Source of the DNA: Acidimicrobiaceae bacterium
GTDB lineage: Bacteria > Actinomycetota > Acidimicrobiia > Acidimicrobiales > Bog-793
Length of the DNA: 35,664 bases
Reading direction: 5' to 3'
Assembly: GCA_025464005.1 (NCBI GenBank)
Contig: JAODBO010000013.1
Span: 1 to 35,664 of the forward strand
The position numbers were made by a program, and so were the translations under genes. Positions 24,466 through 31,990 of this stretch are shown one piece after another (within the stretch, counting starts at the first letter, position 1; every line of letters starts with the position of its first letter). The notes below the pieces were generated by a model that was given only the letters and a program-made list of their open reading frames with translations, had not been told where the DNA came from and did not search any database.

Positions 24466-24794
24466 GTGAGTCCGCGAGCACACGCCCCGTCCAAGACGCT
24501 CCTCACGAAGCCCCCGAGCATGGCGATGCTACGTGAGCATCGGGACGAGATCCTCGAGATCGCGACCCGGCGAGGAGTGTCGAACATCCGGGTGTTCGGC
24601 TCGGTAGCTCGAGGGGACGCTGGAAGCGCGAGCGACGTGGACCTGCTCGTGGACTTCGACACGAGCCATGTGGGCTCGACTTCGTCGCCTTCGCTCGGGA
24701 GCTGGAAGAGCTACTCGGCTACCGAGTTGACATTGGAACGCAAGTCGATGCCGTCATCCGCGACAAGGTCGAGACCGAAGTGGTCCCGCTGTGA
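24466..24794 (+). pseudogene. MNT-domain nucleotidyltransferase antitoxin with a frameshift
   Basis: GTG 24466 opens a frame reaching the MNT signature [20 protein letters not shown], a complete GS-x10-DxD metal and nucleotide site (G45, S46, D57, D59). An ATG at 24520 is an alternative start. Near 24670-24676 the frame breaks. The next frame supplies the expected C-terminus [20 protein letters not shown] and ends at TGA 24792-24794, overlapping the HEPN start as GTGA. One missing base explains it. As written, the first frame runs on to 24804 with a Ser-rich tail. MNT proteins neutralise HEPN toxins by adding nucleotides to them. The catalytic site remains intact even in the frameshifted product. 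Confidence 0.82.
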
Positions 24795-25132
24795 CCGACC
24801 ATGACGACATCCTGTACCTCTCCCACATCGATGAGGCGGCGTCTCGGATCGAGCGCAGCGCTGAGCGCCGTGGTCGCGACGCGCTCAGTACGGGCGAAGA
24901 CCTCCGCGATGCGACCGTCTTTCGGCTACAGACCCTCGCCGAGTCGACACAACGTCTCTCTTTTCAGTTCAAGTCCGCGCACCCCGAGATCCCCTGGGAC
25001 GACAACGCCGGGCTCAGGAACCGTCTCGTGCATGGCTATCTCGATGTCGACTTCGACATCGTCTGGGACGTCGTCGTGAGCGACCTTCCACCGTTAGCAC
25101 GGCTTGTTCGAGAGGAGATCGATCTGCGCTAG
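24791..25132 (+). CDS. HEPN-domain (HepT-like) toxin
   Basis: A 113-residue helical protein of the HepT/DUF86 kind. The RNase motif R-x4-H-x-Y is present as R76, H81 and Y83 in [13 protein letters not shown], near the C-terminus as usual. HepT proteins are ribonucleases held in check by an MNT partner, which modifies the Tyr of this motif. GTG 24791 overlaps the expected MNT stop (GTGA), giving translational coupling. It is the payload of cassette 3, next to the intact tRNA-Lys. Confidence 0.88.
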   Translation: MTDHDDILYLSHIDEAASRIERSAERRGRDALSTGEDLRDATVFRLQTLAESTQRLSFQFKSAHPEIPWDDNAGLRNRLVHGYLDVDFDIVWDVVVSDLPPLARLVREEIDLR

Positions 25133-25141
25133 CGCCGCGAG

Positions 25142-25234
25142 GGCCCAGTCCGTAGGCTCGGGGACGGCCCGGATCTCGGACTCTGACCGATGACGGGCGC
25201 CGGGGACCGGCGATGCCAAGACCAAGCACGCAGG
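25142..25234. repeat. Flank repeat beside tRNA-Lys (copy D flank)
   Basis: This segment matches 17441-17533 without gaps, with about 11 differences. It immediately follows the 3' end of the intact tRNA-Lys. It contains GACGGCCCGGATCTCGGACT in both copies. It is not found beside copies B and C. Confidence 0.85.
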
Positions 25235-25307
25235 TGGGCCGCCCGGGTCTCGATCCCGGCACCTTGGGATTAAAAGTCCCCCGCTCTACCCGATGAGCTA
25301 GCGGCCC
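25235..25307 (-). tRNA. tRNA-Lys (anticodon TTT)
   Basis: The 73-nt cloverleaf reads: acceptor GGGCCGC pairing perfectly with GCGGCCC, D arm GCTC/GAGC, anticodon loop CTTTTAA with TTT at 34-36, T stem CCGGG/CCCGG and discriminator A. The T loop is ATCGAGA, with A in place of the usual T54. The first anticodon-stem pair is G-A. After the discriminator the genome reads CCT, so a full CCA is not encoded. It is the source of the three partial copies to the left. Its 3' end is the integration target. Confidence 0.9.
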
Positions 25308-25324
25308 TCGCCGCGCGTAGCGGG

Positions 25325-25343
25325 CCGGGGCAGGTAGCCCCGG
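25325..25343. repeat. Inverted repeat upstream of tRNA-Lys
   Basis: CCGGGGC (25325-25331) and GCCCCGG (25337-25343) are perfect 7-bp arms around AGGTA. It lies 18 bp upstream of the tRNA-Lys 5' end. It has no T-run on either side. Its role is unclear. It may be part of the tRNA leader or an old terminator. Confidence 0.45.
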
Positions 25344-25535
25344 TCGCTTCGCCGCGTCCGACATCGTAGAGCCGGAGGGAATCCCGCACCCGAGGGAAGG
25401 ACTTGCCAAGCATTGAACGCCGCCACAGAGTCCTGTGCCCGATAGGGCAGACCGACGCTACGTCGAAAGGACTCGACACTTCCCGATCCTGCTAGGGCAT
25501 AGATAGCGCGGCATATCTACATGTAACCTCCAGTC

Positions 25536-26096
25536 GTGTCGCAAGATGATGCCCTAGAGGGCAAAGACAGTGAGTACTTCTCGATGGCACAGGGTCAACT
25601 ACTGCGTGCAGCGCGCATTCGCCGACAGATGACGCTCCACGACGTCGAGGCGGTCACGCAGGGTGAGTTCAAGGCCGCAAGCCTGAGCGCGTACGAGCGC
25701 GGCGAACGCGCCATCTCCGTGCTGCGGCTACTCAGGATCGTCGACGTCTACAAGACGACTCTGGGCGAGCTACTTCCGCCACTCTCGGCGGCGGACGACG
25801 CATCCGCAGGTCGAATGATGCTTGCTCTCGGAGGCGAGATTGCGCCGGAGGAGCGGGCAGTGATCGGATCGCAGCGCGTCCGGATCGATATCGAGCGACT
25901 CGATCAAGTCGAGGGCCCTGGCTGGGATCAGCTGAGGAACGTGGTCTGCGCGATTCAGCGACGGCGTCGGGGACGATCTAGCCGTTTCCTTGTCCTTCGG
26001 GGCGAAGATGTCTGGATCGTGGCCGCGATATTCGGCACCACCCCACGCGACGTCGTGCCCATCCTCGTGCGAGAAGGCCTCGCCCGACCGGGCTGA
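25536..26096 (+). CDS. BldD-like XRE-family transcriptional regulator
   Basis: A 186-residue protein. The HTH is LLRAARIRRQMTLHDVEAVT, followed by FKAASLSAYERGERAISVLR, very close to the N-terminal domain of BldD, the developmental master repressor of actinobacteria. The C-terminal domain (LRNVVCAIQRRRRGRSSRFL, then VLRGEDVWIVAAIFG) aligns with the BldD cyclic-di-GMP-binding domain. The second ligand motif R-x-x-D is kept (RGED). The first, R-x-D, appears as Arg-Arg-Gly, so ligand binding may be weakened. The start is GTG 25536, in an AT-rich upstream region. It is convergent with the DivIVA-like gene and 228 bp from the tRNA-Lys. Confidence 0.85.
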   Translation: MSQDDALEGKDSEYFSMAQGQLLRAARIRRQMTLHDVEAVTQGEFKAASLSAYERGERAISVLRLLRIVDVYKTTLGELLPPLSAADDASAGRMMLALGGEIAPEERAVIGSQRVRIDIERLDQVEGPGWDQLRNVVCAIQRRRRGRSSRFLVLRGEDVWIVAAIFGTTPRDVVPILVREGLARPG

Positions 26097-26139
26097 CTCG
26101 CCCGGTGCGAGCTACCGCCGTACCAGCTGCGCCCGAGCG

Positions 26140-27066
26140 TTAGACGCCCGCTTCCTCCTCGAAGTCGAACACGGCCGCGGCGGGCTGGGCGCTGTCTAGG
26201 GGCGCTACTTCTTCGGGCACCGCTAGACCCTCGATGCTTTGCTCGGATGCCCTGTGGCTCCGGACCAGCTCCGATGGGTTGGGCACCGGAGCGGACTCCA
26301 CGCCCGTGGCGAGTCGGTGCACCTGCATCGTCTCGGCAAGATCGTCACCGCCGCTCGAGCGCGAGCCCCCGGCCCGTGTTGGCGCCGCACGGCCAGGCTG
26401 GGCCTTCGGTCCTGCGGGGCGCATCTCGTGTCCCGCGTCGTCGCTCGCCGGCTCGTGGAACGCGTCGCCGTCCGGCGGGCGCTTGCGGGAGATTCCCGAG
26501 ACGGTCGCCTCGATCACCGCCTTCACCTTGAGCAGCTCGCCGATGGCGGCGTCGCGTTCGTGGTGCAGATGTGTGATCTGCGCGATGGCACGGGAGCGAT
26601 CTTCCTCCACCTGATCGAGGTAGGCGTTGCGCCGGCGCTCGATCTCCTCCTCGATCGCCCGAGCCCGTTGGCGTGACGCGACCACGATCGCCTCGGCCTC
26701 GCCGGCCGTGCGCTCTCTCAGCTCGGCCATCTCCTGTTCGGTGGCCTGGCGAAGTGCGTACGCTCCTTCCCACGCTTCTTGGAGAATGCGCTGCACCCGT
26801 TCCCCAAGGGTGTCGAGGGGCGCCGGCTGAGGCGACCGGTCCTCACTCTCGAGCACGGCGACGCGCCGATGCAGCTCGCGTAGCTGTCCGACCGCTGCCG
26901 CCAACTTGCGCTCGGCCTCCGAGGCGCGCTGCGTGGTCTCGTCGAGCCGGCGCTGCTGGTCGGCCACATAGCGGTCGACCTGCTCCGGGTCGTAGCCGCG
27001 CCTGTACGCGCCGAAGATCGGTGTTGCTTCAACGTGCTGCTCGTGCGGCGCACTCGCCTGATCCAT
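26140..27066 (-). CDS. DivIVA/Wag31-like coiled-coil protein
   Basis: A 308-residue protein starting at ATG 27066. The N-terminal FGAYRRGYDPEQVDRYVADQ is the lipid-binding DivIVA domain. A long coiled coil follows (about residues 30-195, rich in Glu, Arg and Ala, for example ARAIEEEIERRRNAYLDQVE), with a break at DRSPQPAPLDTLG. The last 110 residues are disordered, rich in Pro, Ser and acidic residues. DivIVA proteins collect at curved membranes such as poles and septa and organise cell growth in actinobacteria. The gene lacks the usual cell-division neighbours (sepF, ylmG), so it is more likely an accessory DivIVA-domain protein than the main Wag31. Confidence 0.85.
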   Translation of the reverse strand: MDQASAPHEQHVEATPIFGAYRRGYDPEQVDRYVADQQRRLDETTQRASEAERKLAAAVGQLRELHRRVAVLESEDRSPQPAPLDTLGERVQRILQEAWEGAYALRQATEQEMAELRERTAGEAEAIVVASRQRARAIEEEIERRRNAYLDQVEEDRSRAIAQITHLHHERDAAIGELLKVKAVIEATVSGISRKRPPDGDAFHEPASDDAGHEMRPAGPKAQPGRAAPTRAGGSRSSGGDDLAETMQVHRLATGVESAPVPNPSELVRSHRASEQSIEGLAVPEEVAPLDSAQPAAAVFDFEEEAGV

Positions 27067-27298
27067 CGTGGCCCCGTTCCCGCGCCATCGGCGCAGAGTC
27101 CCTGTCGACGTGCCCTCGGCGGGCGATCGGTCCGCCGGGCGCCTTCGGCGCAGATCGTACTGACTGGGACGGGGTGAGTCGCGGACCCTAGCTACGCGCC
27201 ACTAGCCATGTGCCGACGGACGCGTCAGACTCCTGACACCCGCCGAACGGCGCGGGACGGCTCGCCGCGTCGGCGATCCCTACGGGAGGGGACGAGCA

Positions 27299-28060
27299 AT
27301 GAACGCCGAGGTCAAGGGAACGACACTTCCGACGCTTCAGGTGAGCCTCGATCCCGGCGAAGCCGTCGTGTCGACACATGGCGACCTCGCCTGGATGACC
27401 GCGAACATGCAGATGTCCCAGACGACGGGTGCCGGTGGCCAGAAGGGTTTCATGGCCGGTCTCAAGCGGGTCGTCGGGGGCGGGGGCCTCTTCCTCACAC
27501 GCTACGAGGCCCAAGGCGGCCCCGGTCAGGTGACCTTCGCGGCGAAGCTTCCCGGGCGGATCTTCCCGATCGAGATCACGCCCGGCAACTCCTTCATGGT
27601 GCACCGGCACGGCTGGCTGTGCGGGACGACGGGGGTCATCCCGTCGGTGGGCCTGCAGCAATCCTTTCGCGGGGGCATCTGGGGCGGTGAAGGCTTCGTG
27701 CTCGAGAAGCTCGAGGGAACGGGCACGACGTGGGTCGAGCTGTCCGGCGAGATCACCACGTACGACCTCGTCGCCGGCCAGACGATCCTGGCGCACCCCG
27801 GACACGTCGGCGTCTTCGAGCAGTCGGTCAGCTTCCAGATCACGCGCGTGCCGGGAATCGCCAACAAGCTCTTCGGCGGCGACGGCTACCACCTCGTCGC
27901 GCTGACGGGCCCGGGGAAGATCTGGCTGCAGAGCATGCCGATCGTCATGCTCGCCCGCGCTCTCGAGCCCTATCTCGGCGGCGCGTCCGGCGGTGCCGAC
28001 CTCGCCGCGGGAGGCGTAGCCGGCGGCGTCCTCGGCGATATCCTCGGTCGCAACGTCTGA
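27299..28060 (+). CDS. AIM24/TIGR00266 family protein
   Basis: A 253-residue beta-rich protein from ATG 27299, with GGGAGG at 27282-27287. Family features are LDPGEAVVSTHGDLAWMTAN, the Gly-rich segment GLKRVVGGGGLFLTRYEA, FPIEITPGNSFMVHRHGWLC and the closing GPGKIWLQSMP. The C-terminus is Gly/Ala-rich. AIM24-type proteins form trimeric beta structures in bacteria and mitochondria. Their molecular role in bacteria is not established. It is divergent from the DivIVA-like gene with 232 bp between them, and convergent with the thioesterase gene. Confidence 0.88.
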   Translation: MNAEVKGTTLPTLQVSLDPGEAVVSTHGDLAWMTANMQMSQTTGAGGQKGFMAGLKRVVGGGGLFLTRYEAQGGPGQVTFAAKLPGRIFPIEITPGNSFMVHRHGWLCGTTGVIPSVGLQQSFRGGIWGGEGFVLEKLEGTGTTWVELSGEITTYDLVAGQTILAHPGHVGVFEQSVSFQITRVPGIANKLFGGDGYHLVALTGPGKIWLQSMPIVMLARALEPYLGGASGGADLAAGGVAGGVLGDILGRNV

Positions 28061-28093
28061 GCCCGCCGGCTTTGCCGATGCTCGCGCGTCGGC

Positions 28094-28477
28094 TCAGCGA
28101 GCCTTGGCGAGGAACCTCTCGCGCTCGACCGCGATGCGAGTCACCTTCCCGGCCCCGACGAGGCCGGCCGGGTCCGACGCCGTCACGGTGAACACGAGAC
28201 GGCGCCCCTCCACGCGCTGCAGGGTCGCCTCGGCACGTACCGTCGTCCCCACGGCGACAGGGGCGAGATGATCGAAGCGCACCCGCATCGCCACCGTCGT
28301 CCACGACGGGGGGAGGGCGTGTCCGATCGCAAGGGTGGTCGCCTGTTCGCACAGCGCAATGAGGCGGGGCGTGCCGAGCACGTCGACGTCTCCCGAGCCC
28401 GCGGCGACGGCCGTGTCGTTGGCCGTCACCGTCATCTCGGCCCTGCCGGACATGCCGGTGTGTAGGTCGGTCTCCAT
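28094..28477 (-). CDS. FlK-like hotdog-fold thioesterase
   Basis: About 128 residues from ATG 28477, which follows GAGGGTGG. A longer frame to 28579 would add an uncoding-looking lead. Motifs fit the fluoroacetyl-CoA thioesterase-like hotdog family: AGSGDVDVLGTPRLIALCEQ holds the Thr/Ser and Glu of the site, and FDHLAPVAVG holds the catalytic His. These enzymes hydrolyse acyl-CoA esters. The natural substrate is not known here. It is divergent from tldD, with about 130 bp of shared promoter region. Confidence 0.85.
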   Translation of the reverse strand: METDLHTGMSGRAEMTVTANDTAVAAGSGDVDVLGTPRLIALCEQATTLAIGHALPPSWTTVAMRVRFDHLAPVAVGTTVRAEATLQRVEGRRLVFTVTASDPAGLVGAGKVTRIAVERERFLAKAR

Positions 28478-28607
28478 CGCCACCCTCGTTACGATACGAG
28501 CAGACGTGTCGCGAGACCAGGACAGCGGTGACTGCGGTGCCATGTTCGCCAGGACCGCACGGCTCGAGCTGCCGGTCACGACGTGTTTCGAAGTTGAGGA
28601 GATGCCT

Positions 28608-30020
28608 ATGAGTGCCAGTGTGACGCCGCTTGTCGATCAGTCCGTGATCGAGCGCTCGCTCGCCGCCGCATTGCGACGCGGCGCGGACTTCGCCGAGGTG
28701 TTCGTCGAGGACAAGCGGTCCACCGGCATCTCGCTCGACGACGGCAAGATCGAGGAGCTCTCGTCGGGGCACGACCGCGGCGCAGGGATCAGGGTCGTCG
28801 TGGGTGACACGACCGGCTTCGCGCACACAGCGGATCTCTCCGAGCTCGGGCTGGCCGAAGCCGCCGAGGCGGCGGCGTCCGTCGCGCGCTCCGGTGGTGG
28901 CGGCGTCCGCGAGGTCGCGCTCAGCCCGCGTCGTGCACACTCGCCGAGCACGGTCGAGATCTACCCCGACGAGGTCCCGAAAGCGGTGAAGGTCGACCTG
29001 CTCCGGCAGGCGGACGCAGCGGCGCGCTCGGGGCATGCCGCCATCGCCCAAGTATCCGCGGGATATGGCGACAGCCGCCGGAGGATCCTCGTGGCCAACT
29101 CCGACGGCTTGATCGTCGGGGACGACCAGGTCCGTACTCGGTTCTCGGTGATGTGCGTCGCCGCGGGCGACACGGGCCTCCAGACTGGCTACGAGAGCCT
29201 CGCGCTCACCGTCGGCTTCGAGCTGTTCGACCGCTTCTCCGTGGAGGACACCGCCCGGACGGCGGCGGGGCGCGCGATCGCGAAGCTGTCCGCGCGGCCA
29301 GCGCCGTCAGGGGTCACGCCGATCGTGATCAAGAGCGGCACGGGAGGAATCCTGTTCCACGAGGCCTGCGGGCACGGTCTCGAGGCGGACCACATAGCCA
29401 AGGACGCTTCGGCCTATCGCGGCAAGGTCGGTGAGCTCGTCGCGAGCCCCCTCGTCACCCTCGTCGACGACGGCACGCCCGCCGATCAGTGGGGCAGCGC
29501 CGCCATCGACGATGAGGGTCGCCCCTCTCAGCGCAACGTCCTCATCCAGGACGGCGTCCTCACGGACTACATGTGGGACCACCTGCGAGCCCGGAAGGAG
29601 GGCCGGGTCTCCTCGGGAAACGGCAGGCGTCAGAGCTACCAGCACCTGCCGATGGTGCGGATGACCAACACGTACTTGCTCGCCGGCAAGGAGGACCCGG
29701 AGGAGATCGTCGCGCAGACCCCGCACGGCGTTTACGTCGCGAAGCTTGGTGGTGGCCAGGTCAACACCGCCACCGGCGACTTCGTCTTCGGCATGACTGA
29801 GGCGTTCCTCATCGAGGACGGCCGGATCACCGAGCCGCTTCGCGACGCGAATCTCATCGGCAACGGGCCGGACGTCCTCCGCAAGATCGACGCCGTCGGG
29901 AACGACTTCGACATGTGCCCGGGCACCTGCGGCAAGGACGGACAGAGCGTCCCGGTGGGCTGCGGACAAGCCACGTTGCGGGTGACCGGCGTGACCGTCG
30001 GGGGGACTGCGGGTGCCTGA
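28608..30020 (+). CDS. tldD: TldD family metalloprotease
   Basis: A 470-residue protein. ATG 28608 sits 6 nt after GAGGAG (28596-28601). The metal site HEACGH (H251, E252, H256) is followed by GLEADHIAKDAS. Further family landmarks are YMWDHLRARKEG, RMTNTYLLAG, GVYVAKLGGGQVNTATGDF and the Gly/Cys-rich tail CPGTCGKDGQSVPVGCGQ. TldD forms a heterodimer with TldE/PmbA that degrades unfolded peptides and matures some ribosomal peptides such as microcin B17. It overlaps tldE by 8 bp. No precursor-peptide gene is seen nearby, so a housekeeping role is likely. Confidence 0.93.
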   Translation: MSASVTPLVDQSVIERSLAAALRRGADFAEVFVEDKRSTGISLDDGKIEELSSGHDRGAGIRVVVGDTTGFAHTADLSELGLAEAAEAAASVARSGGGGVREVALSPRRAHSPSTVEIYPDEVPKAVKVDLLRQADAAARSGHAAIAQVSAGYGDSRRRILVANSDGLIVGDDQVRTRFSVMCVAAGDTGLQTGYESLALTVGFELFDRFSVEDTARTAAGRAIAKLSARPAPSGVTPIVIKSGTGGILFHEACGHGLEADHIAKDASAYRGKVGELVASPLVTLVDDGTPADQWGSAAIDDEGRPSQRNVLIQDGVLTDYMWDHLRARKEGRVSSGNGRRQSYQHLPMVRMTNTYLLAGKEDPEEIVAQTPHGVYVAKLGGGQVNTATGDFVFGMTEAFLIEDGRITEPLRDANLIGNGPDVLRKIDAVGNDFDMCPGTCGKDGQSVPVGCGQATLRVTGVTVGGTAGA

Positions 30021-31356
30021 CCTGCTCGCCATCGCCGAGCGCATCGCAGGGGCCGCTCGTCCGGGCGAGGAGGTGGAGGCCTACGTCTCCTGGCACCGCG
30101 ACACCGACGTGCGTGCCTACGACGGCGAGGTCGAGTCCCTGTCGTCCGCGGAGTCGGCCGGCATCGGCGTCCGGGTCGTCGTCGGGGGGCGTCAAGGCTT
30201 CGCGTACGTCGGCAACCTCGACGAGCGCCTTGCGCGGGAGGTCCTGGACGAAGCACGGGACAACGCCGGTTTCGCGACGCCGGACGAGCACGTTGGCCTC
30301 GCCCGCCCGGACGGCGTAGGTGCAAAGCCTCTCGAGCTGTGGGACGACGGTCTCAGCGCGTTCCCGACCGAGGCCAAGGTGGAGCTCGCACTCGACCTGG
30401 AGCGACGGGTGCGCGCCGGGGATCCACGCATCCGCCAGGTGGTGAGCGCCGACTACGGCGACGCGATGGGTGAGTCGGCGATCGTCACCTCGACGGGCAT
30501 CTCGGCCTCGAGCCGACGCACGACCTGCTACCTCGCCGCGGACGTCGTTGCCGGCGAGGGCGACGACACCCAGACCGGCGACGGCTACACCATCGGTCGC
30601 GGTCCGGAGGGTCTCGACGTCGAGTCGGCGGCTCGCGACGCGATCGAGCGAGCGACGCGCCTCCTCGGTGCCAAGAAGCCGGCGAGCGCCAGACTTGACG
30701 TCGTTCTCGACCGCCGGGTCACGGCGACCCTGCTGGCGATCCTCGCGGGCACGCTCTCCGGCGAGGAGGTCGCGAAGGGCCGGTCGCTCTTCACCGGGCG
30801 CGCCGGCGAGGAGGTCGCGGTCGCTGGTGTGACGCTCGTCGACGACCCGACCAACGAGCTCGCGTTCGGCGCCTCGACTCACGACGCGGAGGGTCTGGCG
30901 TGCCGGGGGAACTCCCTCGTCGAGGGGGGCCGGCTCGTCGGGTTCCTCTACGACACGTACTCCGCTCGACTAGCGGGGACTTCGTCGACGGCCTCGGCTG
31001 TCCGCGGAGGCTTCAAGTCCACGCCCGGCGTCGGCGCTCGGGCGCTTTCACTCGTGCCGGGCGAGCTCGATCAGGCCGAGATCGTGGCCCTCGTCGGCAA
31101 CGGACTGCTCGTGCAGGGCATCAGCGGCGTGCACTCTGGGGTGAACGCCGTGAGCGGTGACTTCTCTGTCGGCGCCCAGGGGCTGATGATCCGCGACGGC
31201 GCGCTCGCCGAGCCGGTGCGAGAGGTGACGATCGCCTCGACGATCCAGAGGATGCTCCAACACGTGATCGCCGTCGGATCGGACGTGGAGTGGCTTCCGA
31301 GCGTCGCCGCGGGCGTCAGCCTGGCGATCGCCGACCTGGCGATGAGCGGCACCTGA
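30013..31356 (+). CDS. tldE: TldE/PmbA-like protease subunit
   Basis: A 447-residue partner of TldD starting at GTG 30013, 8 bp before the tldD stop. The N-terminal domain mirrors TldD (EVEAYVSWHRDTDVRAYDGE, then VESLSSAESAGIGVRVVVGG). The C-terminal domain has LAGTLSGEEVAKGRSLFTGR, then GACRGN-like CRGNSLVEGGRLVGFLYDTY and GVNAVSGDFSVGAQGLMIRD. It lacks the HExxxH motif, as expected for TldE, which is the non-metal subunit. The two are almost certainly co-translated. Confidence 0.92.
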   Translation: MPDLLAIAERIAGAARPGEEVEAYVSWHRDTDVRAYDGEVESLSSAESAGIGVRVVVGGRQGFAYVGNLDERLAREVLDEARDNAGFATPDEHVGLARPDGVGAKPLELWDDGLSAFPTEAKVELALDLERRVRAGDPRIRQVVSADYGDAMGESAIVTSTGISASSRRTTCYLAADVVAGEGDDTQTGDGYTIGRGPEGLDVESAARDAIERATRLLGAKKPASARLDVVLDRRVTATLLAILAGTLSGEEVAKGRSLFTGRAGEEVAVAGVTLVDDPTNELAFGASTHDAEGLACRGNSLVEGGRLVGFLYDTYSARLAGTSSTASAVRGGFKSTPGVGARALSLVPGELDQAEIVALVGNGLLVQGISGVHSGVNAVSGDFSVGAQGLMIRDGALAEPVREVTIASTIQRMLQHVIAVGSDVEWLPSVAAGVSLAIADLAMSGT

Positions 31357-31433
31357 CACTGATCAGCTCTGACCGGAGCGTGCGCGAAGGGGCCGCGCTC
31401 CGTCGAGCGGTGCTGGTCGGCCAGGCGTCCTGC

Positions 31434-31832
31434 TCAGGGCGTAGCTGTGCTGGAGCCCGAGCTGCTCGCCGCAGGGCTCTTGGCCGGAGCGCTCTCGCTC
31501 GCTGGGCTCGACGGGGCCTTGGCGGCGTCGCCGTTCGCCGAATTGCCCTTCGCGCCGTCGGCGCTCGTCGAGTTGCCGTTGGTCGCGCTGCTTGGTGCAG
31601 TCGCCGCGCGCTCGCCATCTGTTCCGCCACCGGCTGACTTCGAAGCCGTGCTCGTCGAGCGGCTGTCCGTCTTGTAGAAGCCACTGCCCTTGAAGACGAT
31701 GCCGACGCTGCCGAACACTTTGCGAAGCTCGCCACCACACGCAGGGCACGTCGTCAGCGCGTCGTCACTGAAGGACTGCACCTTCTCGAGGTGCTCTCCA
31801 CAGGAGCGGCACGCGTATTCGTAAGTCGGCAT
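31434..31832 (-). CDS. FmdB-family zinc ribbon protein with low-complexity tail
   Basis: Starting at ATG 31832 (PTYEYACRSCGEHLEKVQSF), which is the normal family start, the product is about 132 residues. An in-frame ATG at 31844 would add four residues. Two CxxC knuckles, CRSC and CPAC, bind zinc. The conserved FKGSGFYKTD follows. The last 70 residues are Ala/Ser/Gly/Lys-rich and look disordered. FmdB-type proteins are small putative regulators of unclear mechanism. It is divergent from moaC and convergent with tldE. Confidence 0.88.
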   Translation of the reverse strand: MPTYEYACRSCGEHLEKVQSFSDDALTTCPACGGELRKVFGSVGIVFKGSGFYKTDSRSTSTASKSAGGGTDGERAATAPSSATNGNSTSADGAKGNSANGDAAKAPSSPASESAPAKSPAASSSGSSTATP

Positions 31833-31990
31833 CTCCGTCTCCAATTTGGCACTCTATGCCTGCGAGTGCCAAGTATACCCGACCGTCCCGGGGTCTCATC
31901 CGGCCGACCACCACCGCGAAACTCGGTCCATTCGCCCGGCCAGGACCATCGGGCAGGCGCATCGCACGGCCGCCGCCTACACTCCCGTGA

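Larger units (their letters stand above)
17441..25307. mobile_element. tRNA-Lys genomic island built of three cassettes
   Basis: The region lies downstream of the 3' end of an intact tRNA-Lys gene and is divided by three partial copies of that tRNA's 3' half, all in the same orientation. Anticodon-loop-to-3'-end duplications are the classic footprint of tyrosine-recombinase integration into tRNA genes. Cassette 1 (17.5-18.5 kb) carries VapBC, cassette 2 (18.5-24.2 kb) carries a sugar-uptake operon, and cassette 3 (24.2-25.2 kb) carries HEPN/MNT. The outermost copies also share 93 bp of flank. No integrase, transposase or relaxase gene is present, so the mobilising enzyme is absent or acted in trans. 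Island status is inferred from repeat structure and gene content. Confidence 0.75.

Noticed and set aside
17534..25279. Interpretation of the partial tRNA copies as integron attC sites
   Set aside because: The 13-bp box contains GTTGGGA, close to but not matching the attC core GTTRRRY. The intervening sequence is not a long imperfect palindrome, and the shared part is plainly tRNA-derived.
17441..25307. Insertion sequence or transposon bringing in the sugar operon
   Set aside because: No transposase frame, no terminal inverted repeats and no target-site duplication other than the tRNA halves were found.
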